This document shows positions 51,162-62,655 of a stretch of DNA of 64,000 nucleotides, one piece after another. How positions within the stretch are numbered: the first letter of the stretch is position 1; every line of letters begins with the position of its first letter. Under the pieces are notes generated by a model, which was given only the letters and a program-made list of their open reading frames with translations, was not told the DNA's origin and did not search any database. The DNA lies in NCBI RefSeq assembly GCF_033558715.1, contig NZ_CP114606.1, positions 2,666,001 to 2,730,000 on the forward strand, written 5' to 3'. The position numbers and the translations under genes were made by a program. Source of the DNA: Acinetobacter sp. YWS30-1 (GTDB lineage Bacteria > Pseudomonadota > Gammaproteobacteria > Pseudomonadales > Moraxellaceae).

Positions 51162-51176
51162 TGACAAAAATTGTCA
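51162..51176 (-). promoter_or_regulatory. PilR-like activator site of host pilA
   Basis: TGACAAAAATTGTCA is an inverted repeat about 93 bases upstream of the sigma-54 promoter, matching in sequence and spacing the site ahead of the island pilin. Confidence 0.55.
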
Positions 51177-51191
51177 ATTAGTTAACTAAAG

Positions 51192-51752
51192 TCACCCCAG
51201 TATGATTGGTTTATTCCCCAATTCATTGTTTAAATCATCTATTTTTCGATCATAGTAGTGATTTAAAATTTCTCCAATCTGCTTAATACCCAAAATCACC
51301 CCATTCTTATACTTCTGTTGCTTCAACTGCTGAATAATATTTTCACAAATCTGATCCCATACATCTTGGGTGGTTGCCTGTTTAATTCCTCGATCAATCA
51401 CAATTTCTACTTTATGATCACAGAGGTTTAAATATAAAAGCACGCCACTATTATGCTCTGTATCCCACACACCCAATTCAGCAAAAAGTTGTCGGGCACG
51501 ACACAGCGTATCTTGGTAATAAGCAGAACGAGAAGGTAGAGATCCTTCAATCACGACCTGAATTTCCCCCACATGCCCATGCTCTGCTTCTTCTACAGCT
51601 AATGCAATCGCATGCTGATCCTGCTTGGAGAAAAACCGCTTGGTTGCAGGCATATAAAAGAAGTGCTTAAGCCAGCGCTTAAAACTTGGTTGGGCATGCT
51701 CTTCCAGCTTAGGCTGCGTGACAATATCTGTTGTATCTGTAGTTGTTACCAT
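51192..51752 (-). CDS. TPM-domain protein (second of two)
   Basis: 186 residues. A TPM domain covers most of the protein: ALAVEEAEHGHVGEIQVVIEG near 48-68 and NSGVLLYLNLCDHKVEIVIDRGI near 102-125. Unlike its neighbour it has no signal peptide. TPM (TLP18.3/Psb32/MOLO-1) domains occur in membrane quality control and, in plants, photosystem repair. It overlaps the upstream TPM gene by 7 bases and forms the operon lemA-TPM-TPM. Confidence 0.85.
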   Translation of the reverse strand: MVTTTDTTDIVTQPKLEEHAQPSFKRWLKHFFYMPATKRFFSKQDQHAIALAVEEAEHGHVGEIQVVIEGSLPSRSAYYQDTLCRARQLFAELGVWDTEHNSGVLLYLNLCDHKVEIVIDRGIKQATTQDVWDQICENIIQQLKQQKYKNGVILGIKQIGEILNHYYDRKIDDLNNELGNKPIILG

Positions 51753-52789
51753 GAGCCTGATGCTCCTCCCCCACCAAAACCACCGCCGCCTCCACCGAAG
51801 CCGCCGCCTCCAAAACCGCCACGCCCATTACTACCGCCACGACCTCCACCTGCCATGAAAGCATGCAGGATCAACTGAGCAAGTGAGGTCACGAGTAAAA
51901 AGAAAACTCCAGCACCAATTAATAGGCTAGCGATCAATCCCATTCCATTGACCAACCCAGCTGCAGTTCCAGCCACTGCGGCAGTGGCCGCACTCAGCTT
52001 CCTGCCAAAGATCATGGAACCAATAACACCAGCAACGATAATGAAAATAACCGAACCAAAAGTCGCTTGAGATGCTTGCTGCGCTTGATAAGCCTGTTCC
52101 TGACGTTCTTTAAGCTCAGCTGCTGCTTGAGCTGCAATTTCAGGATCCAGATTTAGAATACGCTCGATTTCTGCCAGCCCAGCATCTATCCCTTGTGCAT
52201 ACTGACCCTGCTTAAACAAAGGTGTAATTTTGTTATTAATAATCCGTCCAGCCACAATATCTGGCAGAACGCCTTCTAACCCATATCCAGTTAAAATCTG
52301 GATACGATGGTCATTTACCGCAATGGTCATTAACAGGCCATTATCGTGTTCTTTTGATCCCAGTTGCCAGCGATCTGCCACACGCATGGAATAGTCAAAA
52401 ATATCTTCCTGGCCCGTGGTAGGGACAATTACTACGCCAATCTGAGCCTTACCCGCCTGATAAAGATTGATAATTCTTTGACTAAGTTGCTGTTTTTCTG
52501 CCGCTGTCAATAAATTTGCCTGATCAATGACTGGCTCATTCATGCTGGGCAAGTCGCGCTGAACCTGACCTTCTGCCATATCATTGGCAATTTTTGGCTG
52601 CGGAGCTGTAGCGGCTGATTCTACATTTTGATCCGTAGTATTCTTTTTAGGCTGCAAAATTTCACGTGCAACAATGACTTCTTCTGTATCAGTTGCCGTT
52701 GCTGTTTCACTCCAGGCAGGATTCATCAGGCTCATAATGAGGCTGAGAAATAGACCTATATAAAGTTTTACAGCGCTTATATGCATCAT
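51746..52789 (-). CDS. TPM-domain membrane protein with Gly-rich C-terminus
   Basis: About 347 residues from ATG 52789, chosen because AAGGTGG lies 5 bases upstream; a GTG three codons earlier is the alternative. It has a signal peptide (to about PAWS), a periplasmic TPM domain (INLYQAGKAQIGVVIVPTTG, HDNGLLMTIAVNDHRIQILTGYGLEG), two C-terminal membrane segments, and a Gly-rich end repeating GGGGFGG and stopping at GASGSW. This is the usual form of the YgcG-type partner of LemA. Function unknown; probably envelope maintenance. Confidence 0.88.
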   Translation of the reverse strand: MMHISAVKLYIGLFLSLIMSLMNPAWSETATATDTEEVIVAREILQPKKNTTDQNVESAATAPQPKIANDMAEGQVQRDLPSMNEPVIDQANLLTAAEKQQLSQRIINLYQAGKAQIGVVIVPTTGQEDIFDYSMRVADRWQLGSKEHDNGLLMTIAVNDHRIQILTGYGLEGVLPDIVAGRIINNKITPLFKQGQYAQGIDAGLAEIERILNLDPEIAAQAAAELKERQEQAYQAQQASQATFGSVIFIIVAGVIGSMIFGRKLSAATAAVAGTAAGLVNGMGLIASLLIGAGVFFLLVTSLAQLILHAFMAGGGRGGSNGRGGFGGGGFGGGGGGFGGGGASGSW

Positions 52790-52825
52790 TGCAGCCACCT
52801 TATTAGTGATTACCCAAGATCAAGC

Positions 52826-53419
52826 TTAGTCAAATGAAACCTTAGGTGCCTGTTGCGCACTCTGCTCTGCACTAAAGTTTGGCTTGGTATCCATTCCAAT
52901 CACTTTAGCCGTCATCACCTGCGGGAACTGACGTGCATAAGAGTTGAAATCTTGTACAGTGGTAATATAGCGGTTACGTGCTACTGCAATACGGTTTTCA
53001 GTACCTTCAAGTTGTACCTGCAGATCGCGGAACTGCTCGTTGGCTTTCAGATCAGGATAATTTTCAGTTACTGCCAGTAGACGTGACAAGGCACTGGTCA
53101 TTTGTGCCTGTGCTTCCTGATAGCGCTGGAACAGTTCAGGATCTTCCAGCACTTCACGATCAACTTTCAAACCTGCTACATTGGCGCGTGCCTGAGTCAC
53201 TTCAGTCAATACCTGCTCTTCATGCGCTGCATAGCCTTTTACCACATTCACCAGATTCGGCACCAAGTCAGCACGGCGCTGATACTGGTTCTGCACTTCA
53301 GACCATGCCGCAGTTACTGCCTCATCCTTGACTTGTAAGGTGTTATAGCCACAACCTGTAAGCGTCAGGGTACTGGCTAACATCAGAGCAATGAAAGATT
53401 TTTTTAATACAGGGATCAT
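52826..53419 (-). CDS. lemA: LemA family lipoprotein
   Basis: 197 residues. Lipobox LTLTGCGYN near 23, then the LemA helical bundle: AWSEVQNQYQRRADLVPNLVN near 40-60, AHEEQVLTEVTQARANV and ENYPDLKANEQFRDLQVQLEG further on. It forms a helical envelope protein with a cytoplasmic or periplasmic domain. LemA-TPM pairs are widespread; the biochemical role is not settled. Confidence 0.92.
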   Translation of the reverse strand: MIPVLKKSFIALMLASTLTLTGCGYNTLQVKDEAVTAAWSEVQNQYQRRADLVPNLVNVVKGYAAHEEQVLTEVTQARANVAGLKVDREVLEDPELFQRYQEAQAQMTSALSRLLAVTENYPDLKANEQFRDLQVQLEGTENRIAVARNRYITTVQDFNSYARQFPQVMTAKVIGMDTKPNFSAEQSAQQAPKVSFD

Positions 53420-53641
53420 CTTTTATCCTCAATTCTTTATTGATATTTATTTAATTAATTTGATTTTAAACATATTTTTCCTAGTTTTTGTTAATTTTTA
53501 TAATTTTTTACTTTTATCGTTTTTATTCCTTCTGTTCTGCTTCAGAGCTACGAATTAATATTGGATATATCTATAAGTTCAAATTCATATTTTATAAGCT
53601 CATAGGATTAAGCTAACCAAATATTCAAAACAAAGAAAAAT

Positions 53642-53670
53642 AAAAAAACCCGCCGTAGCGGGTTTTTTTT
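53642..53670. terminator. Terminator after gltD
   Basis: AAAAAACCCGC CGTA GCGGGTTTTTTTT, a perfect stem with T tract on both strands. The stretch 53420-53641 has no gene. Confidence 0.88.
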
Positions 53671-53690
53671 AAATAGATGATTAAATTAGA

Positions 53691-55154
<1,464 letters not shown>

Positions 55155-55184
55155 TTAGGTCTGCCTATATCTGCAGTAGTGGAA

Positions 55185-58100
55185 TTATTGTGGATCAGCT
55201 TGAGTTGTTTTCAACAAGGTCAATAAGTTAGCTGCTTTTGGTTTTACCAGCCAGAACTTACGACTATAGAAATCAAACTCATGGCGGATCTTGTACGCCC
55301 AAGCACTACCTGTTTCTGCAATATGTTCATCTAAAATGCGAAGCAAAAAGGTCTGATGTTCTTCCATCGCTTCAGTTGAGATACGGTTCAGTTCAATCAA
55401 CTCATGGTTGTAATGATCTACAAAATCATTGTCCAGGTCCAATACATAAGCAAAACCACCGGTCATACCTGCACCGAAGTTATGACCTACTTTACCTAGG
55501 ACAGTCACAATACCGCCAGTCATATATTCACAGCAGTGATCGCCTGCACCCTCAATCACAGCAAAGGCACCAGAGTTACGAACTGCAAAACGTTCACCCG
55601 CAGTACCTGCAGCAAACAATTTACCACCAGTCGCACCATACAGACAGGTATTACCAATGATCGCAGTATTTTGAGTCTGGAATGGCGAACCTTTCGGTGG
55701 GAAAATCGAGATACGACCACCTGCCATACCTTTACCCACGTAGTCGTTCGCATCACCTTCCAGTTTCAGATGCAGACCACCGGCATTCCAGACACCGAGT
55801 GACTGACCCGCTGTACCAGTCAGATTTACTTTAACCGGATGTGCTTCCATACTCAGGTTGCCATAACGTTTGGCAATTTCACCTGACAGACGCGCACCAA
55901 TCGAACGGTCACAGTTACCTACGGTAAAGCTGTATTCACCACCTGTACCTGCTTCGATTGCTGGAAGAATTTCTTCTACCATCTTCTCAGCCAGAATACC
56001 TTTATCGAACGGTTCATTACCCTGTACTTCACAGTACTGTGCTTTGCCTTCTGCTGCTGGATGTGACTCTAGCAGTTTGCTCAGATCAAGGTGAGCATGT
56101 TTGTCAGTTTCACCTGGCAGGATTTCCAGCAAATCTGTACGACCAATCAGGTCTTTCAGGCTAGATACGCCAAGTGCCGCCAACCATTCACGTGTTTCTT
56201 CAGCAATGAAAGTGAAGAAATTGATCAGCATTTGTGGTTCGCCGATGTAGTGCTCTTGACGCAGATGATCCTGCTGAGTCGCAACACCGGTCGCACAGTT
56301 ATTCAAGTGACAAATACGCAGGTATTTACAACCTAAGGCAATCATTGGTGTTGAACCGAAGCCGAAGCTTTCTGCACCCAAGATCGCAGCTTTTACGACG
56401 TCCAGACCAGTTTTTAAACCACCATCAGTTTGAACGCGTACTTTGCCACGCAGGTCGTTTACACGAAGTGCTTGATGCGCTTCACTTAAACCTAATTCCC
56501 ATGGAGAACCCGCATGGTGAATCGAGGATAATGGAGATGCTGCTGTACCACCGTCATAACCAGAAATGGTAATAAAATCGGCATAAGCTTTTGCCACACC
56601 TGCTGCAATCGTACCTACACCCGGTTCAGATACCAGTTTCACCGATACCATCGCTTGCGGATTGACCTGTTTCAAGTCAAAGATCAACTGCGATAAATCT
56701 TCGATCGAATAGATATCATGGTGTGGTGGTGGTGAAATCAGGGTCACACCTGGAACTGAATAACGTAAACGGGCAATCAAGCCATTCACTTTACCACCTG
56801 GCAACTGACCACCTTCACCTGGTTTTGCACCTTGAGCTACTTTAATTTGCAGTACTTCTGCTGATGTTAAGTACGCTGGAGTTACACCAAAACGTCCGGA
56901 TGCAATCTGTTTGATTTTCGAGTTACGGATGGTGCCATAACGGGCTGGATCTTCACCGCCCTCACCAGAGTTAGAACGACCGCCAATGGTGTTCATGGCA
57001 ATCGCAATCGCTTCATGTGCTTCAGGAGATAACGCACCCAAAGACATACCCGCAGAGTCAAAGCGAGGCAGAATATCTTCTACAGACTCAACCTGATCCA
57101 CTGGAATTGAGTTGTCAGTTTTCAGCTTGAATAAGTCACGAATGGTTGCAATGGGACGATTGTTTACCAGCTCTGCATATTCTTTAAAGTCCGCATAATT
57201 ACCAGAACGTACTGCTTTATGCAGTGAGTTAATCACATCCGGGTTAAACGCATGGTATTCCTTGCCGAAGACAAATTTCAGCATACCGCCCTGATCGATT
57301 GGCTTACGGTTTTTCCAGGCTAAATCTGCCAGTTGCCTCTGGTCATTTTCAAGATCAGCAAAAGTTGCACCTTGAATACGGCTCGGAACACCTACGAAGC
57401 ATTTGTTCACAACTTCATTGGATAAACCGACTGCTTCAAATAACTGACCGCCACGATAAGAAGCCACAGTTGAAATACCCATCTTAGACAGGACTTTCAG
57501 CAAGCCTTTTTCAATACCCTTACGGAAATTGTTTTGCGCATATACCGGATCACCCAGCAATTCACCTTTAGCCACCAGATCATTGATCACGTCATATGCC
57601 AGGTACGGATAAATTGCTGTCGCACCAAAGCCAAGTAGAACGGCAAATTGATGTGGATCACGTGCAAAACCGGTTTCAACAATCAGGTTCGCATCAGTAC
57701 GCAGACCAGTATTGATCAAATGATGGTGTACTGCACCAGTGACCATCACAGCATTGGCTGGCAAGAAACCTTCACGAATTTTCTTGTCTGAAAGTACCAA
57801 TAAAGTTTTGCCGTCACGAATCGCTTGCGCTGATTCTTCGCAAATACGAGCAATCGCAGCTTCTAAGCCTTCAGTTTCAGCATAGTTCAGATCAATATCC
57901 GCAATCTCATAACCTGTACGGCCTAGCGTACGGATCTGATGCATTTTTGAATTAGACAGAACCGGACTTGAAATAATCAGACGGTCTGCATGTTCTGGAC
58001 CCTGTTCGAAAACGTTTTGTTCACGACCTAAACAGGTTTCTAGTGACATTACAATCGATTCACGTAATGGATCGATTGGCGGATTCGTTACCTGAGCGAA

Positions 58101-59666
58101 CTGCTGACGGAAATAGTCTGATACATGACGCACCTGACGTGACAGAACCGCCATCGGGGTATCATCACCCATAGAACCCACAGCTTCCTGACCGCTTTCA
58201 GCGATTGGACGCAGTAACTGGTCACGTTCCTCGAAAGTCACCATGAACATTTTCTGTGCCGCTTTCAGGTTGTCACCTTTCAAGCCTCGCTCACATAGAT
58301 ATTCTTCCAGCTCAGGGCTACCTTGTAGACGTACAGCATTTTCACGTAACCATTCACGGTACGGACGCATACGTTTCAGGTGATTATTCACATCCTGAGT
58401 ATCTAATACTTTACCGGTATAAGTATCGATCACCAGCATTTGGCCAGGACCCACACGTCCTTTAGAAATGACATCTTCAGGTTCATAACCCCATACACCG
58501 ATTTCTGACGCCAGTGTGATGTAGCCATTTTTAGTGATGACCCAACGTGCCGGACGCAAGCCGTTACGATCCAGCATACAGATCGCATGACGACCGTCTT
58601 GGATAACTAAACCAGCAGGGCCATCCCATGCTTCCATATGTTTAGAGTTGAACTCATAGAATGCACGTAAATCAGCATCAAGCGTTTCAACGTTTTGCCA
58701 AGCAGGTGGAACCAGCATACGTAGCGCACGGAACAGATCCATACCACCACCCACGAGGATTTCCAGCATGTTATCCAGACTAGATGAATCTGAACCAGTA
58801 CGGTTTACGATTGGATTCAGCTCAGTCAGACCTGGCAGTAATGGGTTTTCAAATTTAGGTGTACGCGCCATTGCCCAGTTACGGTTAGCCGTAATAGTGT
58901 TAATCTCACCATTGTGGGCAAGGTAACGGAATGGCTGAGCCAATGGCCAGCGTGGCAATGTATTGGTAGAGAAACGTTGATGGAAAACCACGATATGTGA
59001 TGCCAGACGTTCATCAGCCAGATCAGTATAGAAGTCAGCAATCGCTGCCGGCATCATCAGACCTTTATAGCTGATTACAGTTGAGCATAAGGTCGTCACA
59101 TAGAAGTATGGATCACTAGTTAACTGCTGTTCAGCACGACGACGTGCAAGGAACAATTTACGGTTGAATTCAACTTCAGTTACACCGATTGGGCAGTTAA
59201 CAATCACCTGCTCAAAAGCCGGCAGAGACTGCATTGCAATCTCACCAAGCGCATCATTATTCGTCGGTACAACACGCCATGCGATAACGCGACAGCCTTC
59301 TTCTTCAATTTCTTTGGTCAGGACTTGTTTTGCATGTGCGGCTAATGCTGGATCCAGATTCAGGAATACTGTACCCACAGCAAAAATCTCACTTAAGGTA
59401 ATGTCACTTAAGCGTTTGGCTTCTTCACGGAAGAATTCTTTAGGCATTGCCAGCAATAGACCACAACCATCACCGGTCTTGCCATCAGCAGCAATACCGC
59501 CACGGTGGGTCATACAACTTAGACTATGAATTGCGGTCTTGACCAGATCATGACTGGCATCACCCTGCATATGGGCGATCAAACCGAAACCACAGTTATC
59601 TTTAAACTCATCCGGTTGGTATAAACCTTGAGCGGGAGCTACATTATTAGGCGATGGCATGTGCAT
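55185..59666 (-). CDS. gltB: Glutamate synthase large (alpha) subunit
   Basis: 1493 residues. Makes two glutamates from glutamine and 2-oxoglutarate. After a short propeptide the N-terminal Cys nucleophile of the glutaminase domain is in [10 protein letters not shown] near 25. The FMN synthase domain is central ([14 protein letters not shown] near 1050), and the [3Fe-4S] cysteines are in [15 protein letters not shown] near 1118. The C-terminal GXGXG domain is at about 1280-1460. Upstream of the start (59667-60059) I find no gene, and no clear promoter pattern. Confidence 0.97.
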   Translation of the reverse strand: MHMPSPNNVAPAQGLYQPDEFKDNCGFGLIAHMQGDASHDLVKTAIHSLSCMTHRGGIAADGKTGDGCGLLLAMPKEFFREEAKRLSDITLSEIFAVGTVFLNLDPALAAHAKQVLTKEIEEEGCRVIAWRVVPTNNDALGEIAMQSLPAFEQVIVNCPIGVTEVEFNRKLFLARRRAEQQLTSDPYFYVTTLCSTVISYKGLMMPAAIADFYTDLADERLASHIVVFHQRFSTNTLPRWPLAQPFRYLAHNGEINTITANRNWAMARTPKFENPLLPGLTELNPIVNRTGSDSSSLDNMLEILVGGGMDLFRALRMLVPPAWQNVETLDADLRAFYEFNSKHMEAWDGPAGLVIQDGRHAICMLDRNGLRPARWVITKNGYITLASEIGVWGYEPEDVISKGRVGPGQMLVIDTYTGKVLDTQDVNNHLKRMRPYREWLRENAVRLQGSPELEEYLCERGLKGDNLKAAQKMFMVTFEERDQLLRPIAESGQEAVGSMGDDTPMAVLSRQVRHVSDYFRQQFAQVTNPPIDPLRESIVMSLETCLGREQNVFEQGPEHADRLIISSPVLSNSKMHQIRTLGRTGYEIADIDLNYAETEGLEAAIARICEESAQAIRDGKTLLVLSDKKIREGFLPANAVMVTGAVHHHLINTGLRTDANLIVETGFARDPHQFAVLLGFGATAIYPYLAYDVINDLVAKGELLGDPVYAQNNFRKGIEKGLLKVLSKMGISTVASYRGGQLFEAVGLSNEVVNKCFVGVPSRIQGATFADLENDQRQLADLAWKNRKPIDQGGMLKFVFGKEYHAFNPDVINSLHKAVRSGNYADFKEYAELVNNRPIATIRDLFKLKTDNSIPVDQVESVEDILPRFDSAGMSLGALSPEAHEAIAIAMNTIGGRSNSGEGGEDPARYGTIRNSKIKQIASGRFGVTPAYLTSAEVLQIKVAQGAKPGEGGQLPGGKVNGLIARLRYSVPGVTLISPPPHHDIYSIEDLSQLIFDLKQVNPQAMVSVKLVSEPGVGTIAAGVAKAYADFITISGYDGGTAASPLSSIHHAGSPWELGLSEAHQALRVNDLRGKVRVQTDGGLKTGLDVVKAAILGAESFGFGSTPMIALGCKYLRICHLNNCATGVATQQDHLRQEHYIGEPQMLINFFTFIAEETREWLAALGVSSLKDLIGRTDLLEILPGETDKHAHLDLSKLLESHPAAEGKAQYCEVQGNEPFDKGILAEKMVEEILPAIEAGTGGEYSFTVGNCDRSIGARLSGEIAKRYGNLSMEAHPVKVNLTGTAGQSLGVWNAGGLHLKLEGDANDYVGKGMAGGRISIFPPKGSPFQTQNTAIIGNTCLYGATGGKLFAAGTAGERFAVRNSGAFAVIEGAGDHCCEYMTGGIVTVLGKVGHNFGAGMTGGFAYVLDLDNDFVDHYNHELIELNRISTEAMEEHQTFLLRILDEHIAETGSAWAYKIRHEFDFYSRKFWLVKPKAANLLTLLKTTQADPQ

Positions 59667-60059
59667 AGCGTACCCTTCTTTTCACTAAGCCCGATAGGCT
59701 ATTAAACAATCAAAATTCTGCTGTGCGTGACTGTCTGATTTACTCCGCAAGCTAAGCAGCTTTATAGAGCAAAATATCATTGAGTATCTTTTCAACATAA
59801 TCCTTTTTCAGACGGAATGCATGAAAAATAACATTCATTTTGCTGATGGATAAGATAAAAATAAGCAACAAAGATGACAATTACGCCTATTCATCGAATC
59901 ATTTTCGCGCCAAAACAGGGAGATTAATTCAATTCATGCACCAATAAAGCAAATTTCATGCCAACTTAAGGAGCAAAAATCAAAACAACACAAATGACAA
60001 AGATTTAGTCTACAAAAGAAAAATACTGGTTATTTATGGTGCATATTTTTTGCACCAAA

Positions 60060-60097
60060 AGCGCACATTTATAATAAAGATAAAGTGTCTGTGCGCT
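60060..60097. terminator. Weak terminator-like inverted repeat after the SPOR gene
   Basis: AGCGCACA and TGTGCGCT are perfect 8-bp complements with a 22-base loop. On the minus strand a TTTT follows. It lies 14 bases past the SPOR gene stop. Confidence 0.4.
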
Positions 60098-60110
60098 ATT
60101 TTAGACCGAC

Positions 60111-60962
60111 CTAGTTAAATGGATCACTAATCTCATTTTCTTGAGGTCGCGAATTGCCATTTGATGAGCGCGGACTTCCTTCGACATGGCTCTGAGATTT
60201 CTGTACATCCACTACATTACCTTCCTGATCACGTCGAACAATCGTGGTACTCGTGGTGCTTTCTTTAGGAGTGACTACAGGGGCTGAAGGTTGAGCTTTC
60301 GGTCTGATCTGTACGGATTCATCGACTTTCGGTAAAGGTACATTTTTCAACTGAATTTCATAAAGTTTTTGATTACTTGCCAGTTCTTCCGAACCCATAC
60401 TGTTGACTAGACTGGCATATTGTTGCATGGCCACAACTTTAGGCTGGACGGATTTAGGCAGATTCAGATTGAGCACTGATAAAGCCTGTTGAGCTTCTGC
60501 TGCGGTTTTATACAGACCATATAACAATACATATTGTTCAGGCTGGTTCTCACCCGAAAGCCTTAAATAAACAAAAGGCTTACGATCCTGCTGCTTTTTC
60601 AGGAAGGTTTTTAGAATGGCTTCATTACCTACACGAAATAGCTCAATCGCATGCTGTTTCTTTACTTTACCAATATATTTGGTTCCGCGGAATTCAGGCT
60701 CATGACTAACATTGACAACAATCCGAGTATTGAGAGCAAGAGGCTTAACCTCATCAGAAAGTGCACCAAGATGGGTCATTGAGGCCACTTTTTCTGGTTG
60801 AATCTGTAATTCAACTTCCGTTTCCGGCTTCTTCTCTACTTCTACAACTTCATCTGTATCGGTAATAGCCCAAAAAACCAAGGCAGCAAATAGACAGCAT
60901 ACGCCACAGACCAGCCAGAAATAATGCTGAATCTTTTGCCAAGGGGTACGTAATGCTGTCAT
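60111..60962 (-). CDS. SPOR-domain membrane protein
   Basis: 283 residues. One N-terminal membrane segment (HYFWLVCGVCCLFAALVFWAI near 13-33), then an extended Glu/Val/Lys linker, then a SPOR-like domain (FVYLRLSGENQPEQYVLLYG near 130-150, and KTAAEAQQALSVLNL after it), then a disordered Ser/Pro tail. SPOR domains bind denuded peptidoglycan at the septum. It stands between aroB and gltB, where DamX-like genes are found in many gammaproteobacteria. The gap after aroB is 12 bases. Confidence 0.82.
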   Translation of the reverse strand: MTALRTPWQKIQHYFWLVCGVCCLFAALVFWAITDTDEVVEVEKKPETEVELQIQPEKVASMTHLGALSDEVKPLALNTRIVVNVSHEPEFRGTKYIGKVKKQHAIELFRVGNEAILKTFLKKQQDRKPFVYLRLSGENQPEQYVLLYGLYKTAAEAQQALSVLNLNLPKSVQPKVVAMQQYASLVNSMGSEELASNQKLYEIQLKNVPLPKVDESVQIRPKAQPSAPVVTPKESTTSTTIVRRDQEGNVVDVQKSQSHVEGSPRSSNGNSRPQENEISDPFN

Positions 60963-60974
60963 AAAAATTTAAAC

Positions 60975-62054
60975 CTATGCCTGATGAGCTAAAATCGCCT
61001 GTTGCATCAACTCGACATCAAAGTCTCGAGTAATGACCGCTTTTCCAAGTTGCTGCAATAATACAAGACGAAGCTGCCCATTTAAAACTTTCTTGTCGTG
61101 AGCCATGTAAGCCAAGAAATCGTCAAGTGGGATTTTAGGACAAACAATAGGTAATTGCGCACGAGAAATGATTTTTTTTGTACGCTCAAGGTCTTCTAAT
61201 GAAATCCAGCCCATGCGATGGGATAAATCTGCTGCCATCACCATACCGGTTGCTACCGCTTCTCCGTGCAGCCATTCACCATAACCCAGATAAGACTCAA
61301 TCGCATGACCGAATGTATGACCGAGATTAAGTAAAGCACGCTCACCCTGCTCTTTTTCATCATTGGCTACAATACGAGCTTTATGTGCACAAGAACGATA
61401 AACTGCTTCGGCCAGCAATTGCTCATCACGAGCAATAAGACCTTCCATATTGGCTTCTAACCAGACCAGAAATTCTTCATCACCGAGCAAGGCATATTTA
61501 ATCACTTCAGCCAAGCCTGCAGACAGTTCACGATCTGGTAAAGTTGACAGCTGTGACATATCTGCCAACACCACTTGTGGCTGCTGGAAAGCACCAATCA
61601 TATTTTTACCCAGTGGATGATTAATGCCAGTTTTACCGCCCACGCTGGAATCCACTTGAGAGAGTAAAGTCGTTGGCACCTGAATAAAATAGACACCACG
61701 CTGGAAACAGGCAGAGGCAAAACCGGCCATATCTCCAATAACACCACCACCGAGTGCCAGAACCGTACAGTCGCGGTTAAAGCCTGCCTCAAGCAATGCA
61801 TCAAAAATTAGGTTTAGATGCTCAATATTTTTGTATTTCTCACCATCTGGCAAAATACAGGTCGCCACAGTTTTACCCAAATTTTCCAATGCAGCCTTAT
61901 AGCGATCCAGATAGAGTGGTGCCACCGTCTCATTACTGACAACCATCACCTGCTTGCCATGAATATAGGGCTCAAGCAATTCCTGAGGATTCAAGTTACT
62001 GCCAATAAAAATAGGATAACGACGTTCACCGAGTTCGACATATAAGGTTTTCAT
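60975..62054 (-). CDS. aroB: 3-dehydroquinate synthase
   Basis: 359 residues. Second step of the shikimate pathway (DAHP to 3-dehydroquinate), using NAD and Zn or Co. NAD binding at LPDGEKYKN and [13 protein letters not shown], substrate region [19 protein letters not shown] and [11 protein letters not shown], metal ligands in [11 protein letters not shown] and HGEAVATGM. Operon pilQ-aroK-aroB-SPOR, 28 bases after aroK. Confidence 0.97.
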   Translation of the reverse strand: MKTLYVELGERRYPIFIGSNLNPQELLEPYIHGKQVMVVSNETVAPLYLDRYKAALENLGKTVATCILPDGEKYKNIEHLNLIFDALLEAGFNRDCTVLALGGGVIGDMAGFASACFQRGVYFIQVPTTLLSQVDSSVGGKTGINHPLGKNMIGAFQQPQVVLADMSQLSTLPDRELSAGLAEVIKYALLGDEEFLVWLEANMEGLIARDEQLLAEAVYRSCAHKARIVANDEKEQGERALLNLGHTFGHAIESYLGYGEWLHGEAVATGMVMAADLSHRMGWISLEDLERTKKIISRAQLPIVCPKIPLDDFLAYMAHDKKVLNGQLRLVLLQQLGKAVITRDFDVELMQQAILAHQA

Positions 62055-62082
62055 GAGGGGATAACCACTTTTTCAACTGAAC

Positions 62083-62619
62083 TTATTTTTTTGGAAGAAT
62101 GAGATTCAGAATACGCTGCGCCAAATCTCGTGCAGCCCCCTGATTGGTCTCAATGATGTAATGTGCGACTTCCCGGTATAACGGATCCCGCACTGCAAGC
62201 AGATCTCTGAGTTTCTGTTCAGGATTTTCGACTTGTAACAAGGGACGGTTTTTGTCGCGATAGGTTCGCTGAAGCTGAATTTCAACTGGAGTGTAAAGAT
62301 AAACAACGATACCTCGCTGCTTTAAATAATCCCGATTAGGAGCCTGAGTAATTGCACCACCACCAGTTGCAAGTACCAGCTGTGGGCGTGAGGTTAACTC
62401 ATCAATTACAACAGTTTCACGATGACGAAAACCCTTTTCACCCTCTTTTTCAAAGATCCAGGGAATAGTAGCCCCTGTTTTCCGCTCAATTTCATGATCG
62501 CTGTCCAGAAATTCTCGTCCTAACAGTTCTGCTAAATGTCGTCCTACTGTTGTTTTACCGGCCCCCATCGGCCCTACCAAATAGATATTTGGCAGGGTTT
62601 CAAACTCTTTGCTTGGCAA
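62083..62619 (-). CDS. aroK: Shikimate kinase
   Basis: 178 residues. Phosphorylates shikimate. P-loop GPMGAGKTTVGRHLA near 16-30, shikimate-binding DSDHEIERKTG and FRHRE, and GGGAITQAPN. It follows pilQ by 36 bases, and the start at 62619 has a good ribosome binding site (AAGGAG region). Confidence 0.97.
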   Translation of the reverse strand: MPSKEFETLPNIYLVGPMGAGKTTVGRHLAELLGREFLDSDHEIERKTGATIPWIFEKEGEKGFRHRETVVIDELTSRPQLVLATGGGAITQAPNRDYLKQRGIVVYLYTPVEIQLQRTYRDKNRPLLQVENPEQKLRDLLAVRDPLYREVAHYIIETNQGAARDLAQRILNLILPKK

Positions 62620-62655
62620 GGAGTCACCTATTCATTTTGTTAAATTCAAAATATA

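Noticed and set aside
51612..51878. Proline-rich frame (PPPPKPPPP) on the plus strand
   Set aside because: It is the antisense of the Gly-rich C-terminus of the TPM protein at 51746-52789.
55238..59529. Many plus-strand frames up to 140 residues opposite gltB
   Set aside because: They are shadows of a highly conserved 1493-residue gene and carry no start signals or domains.
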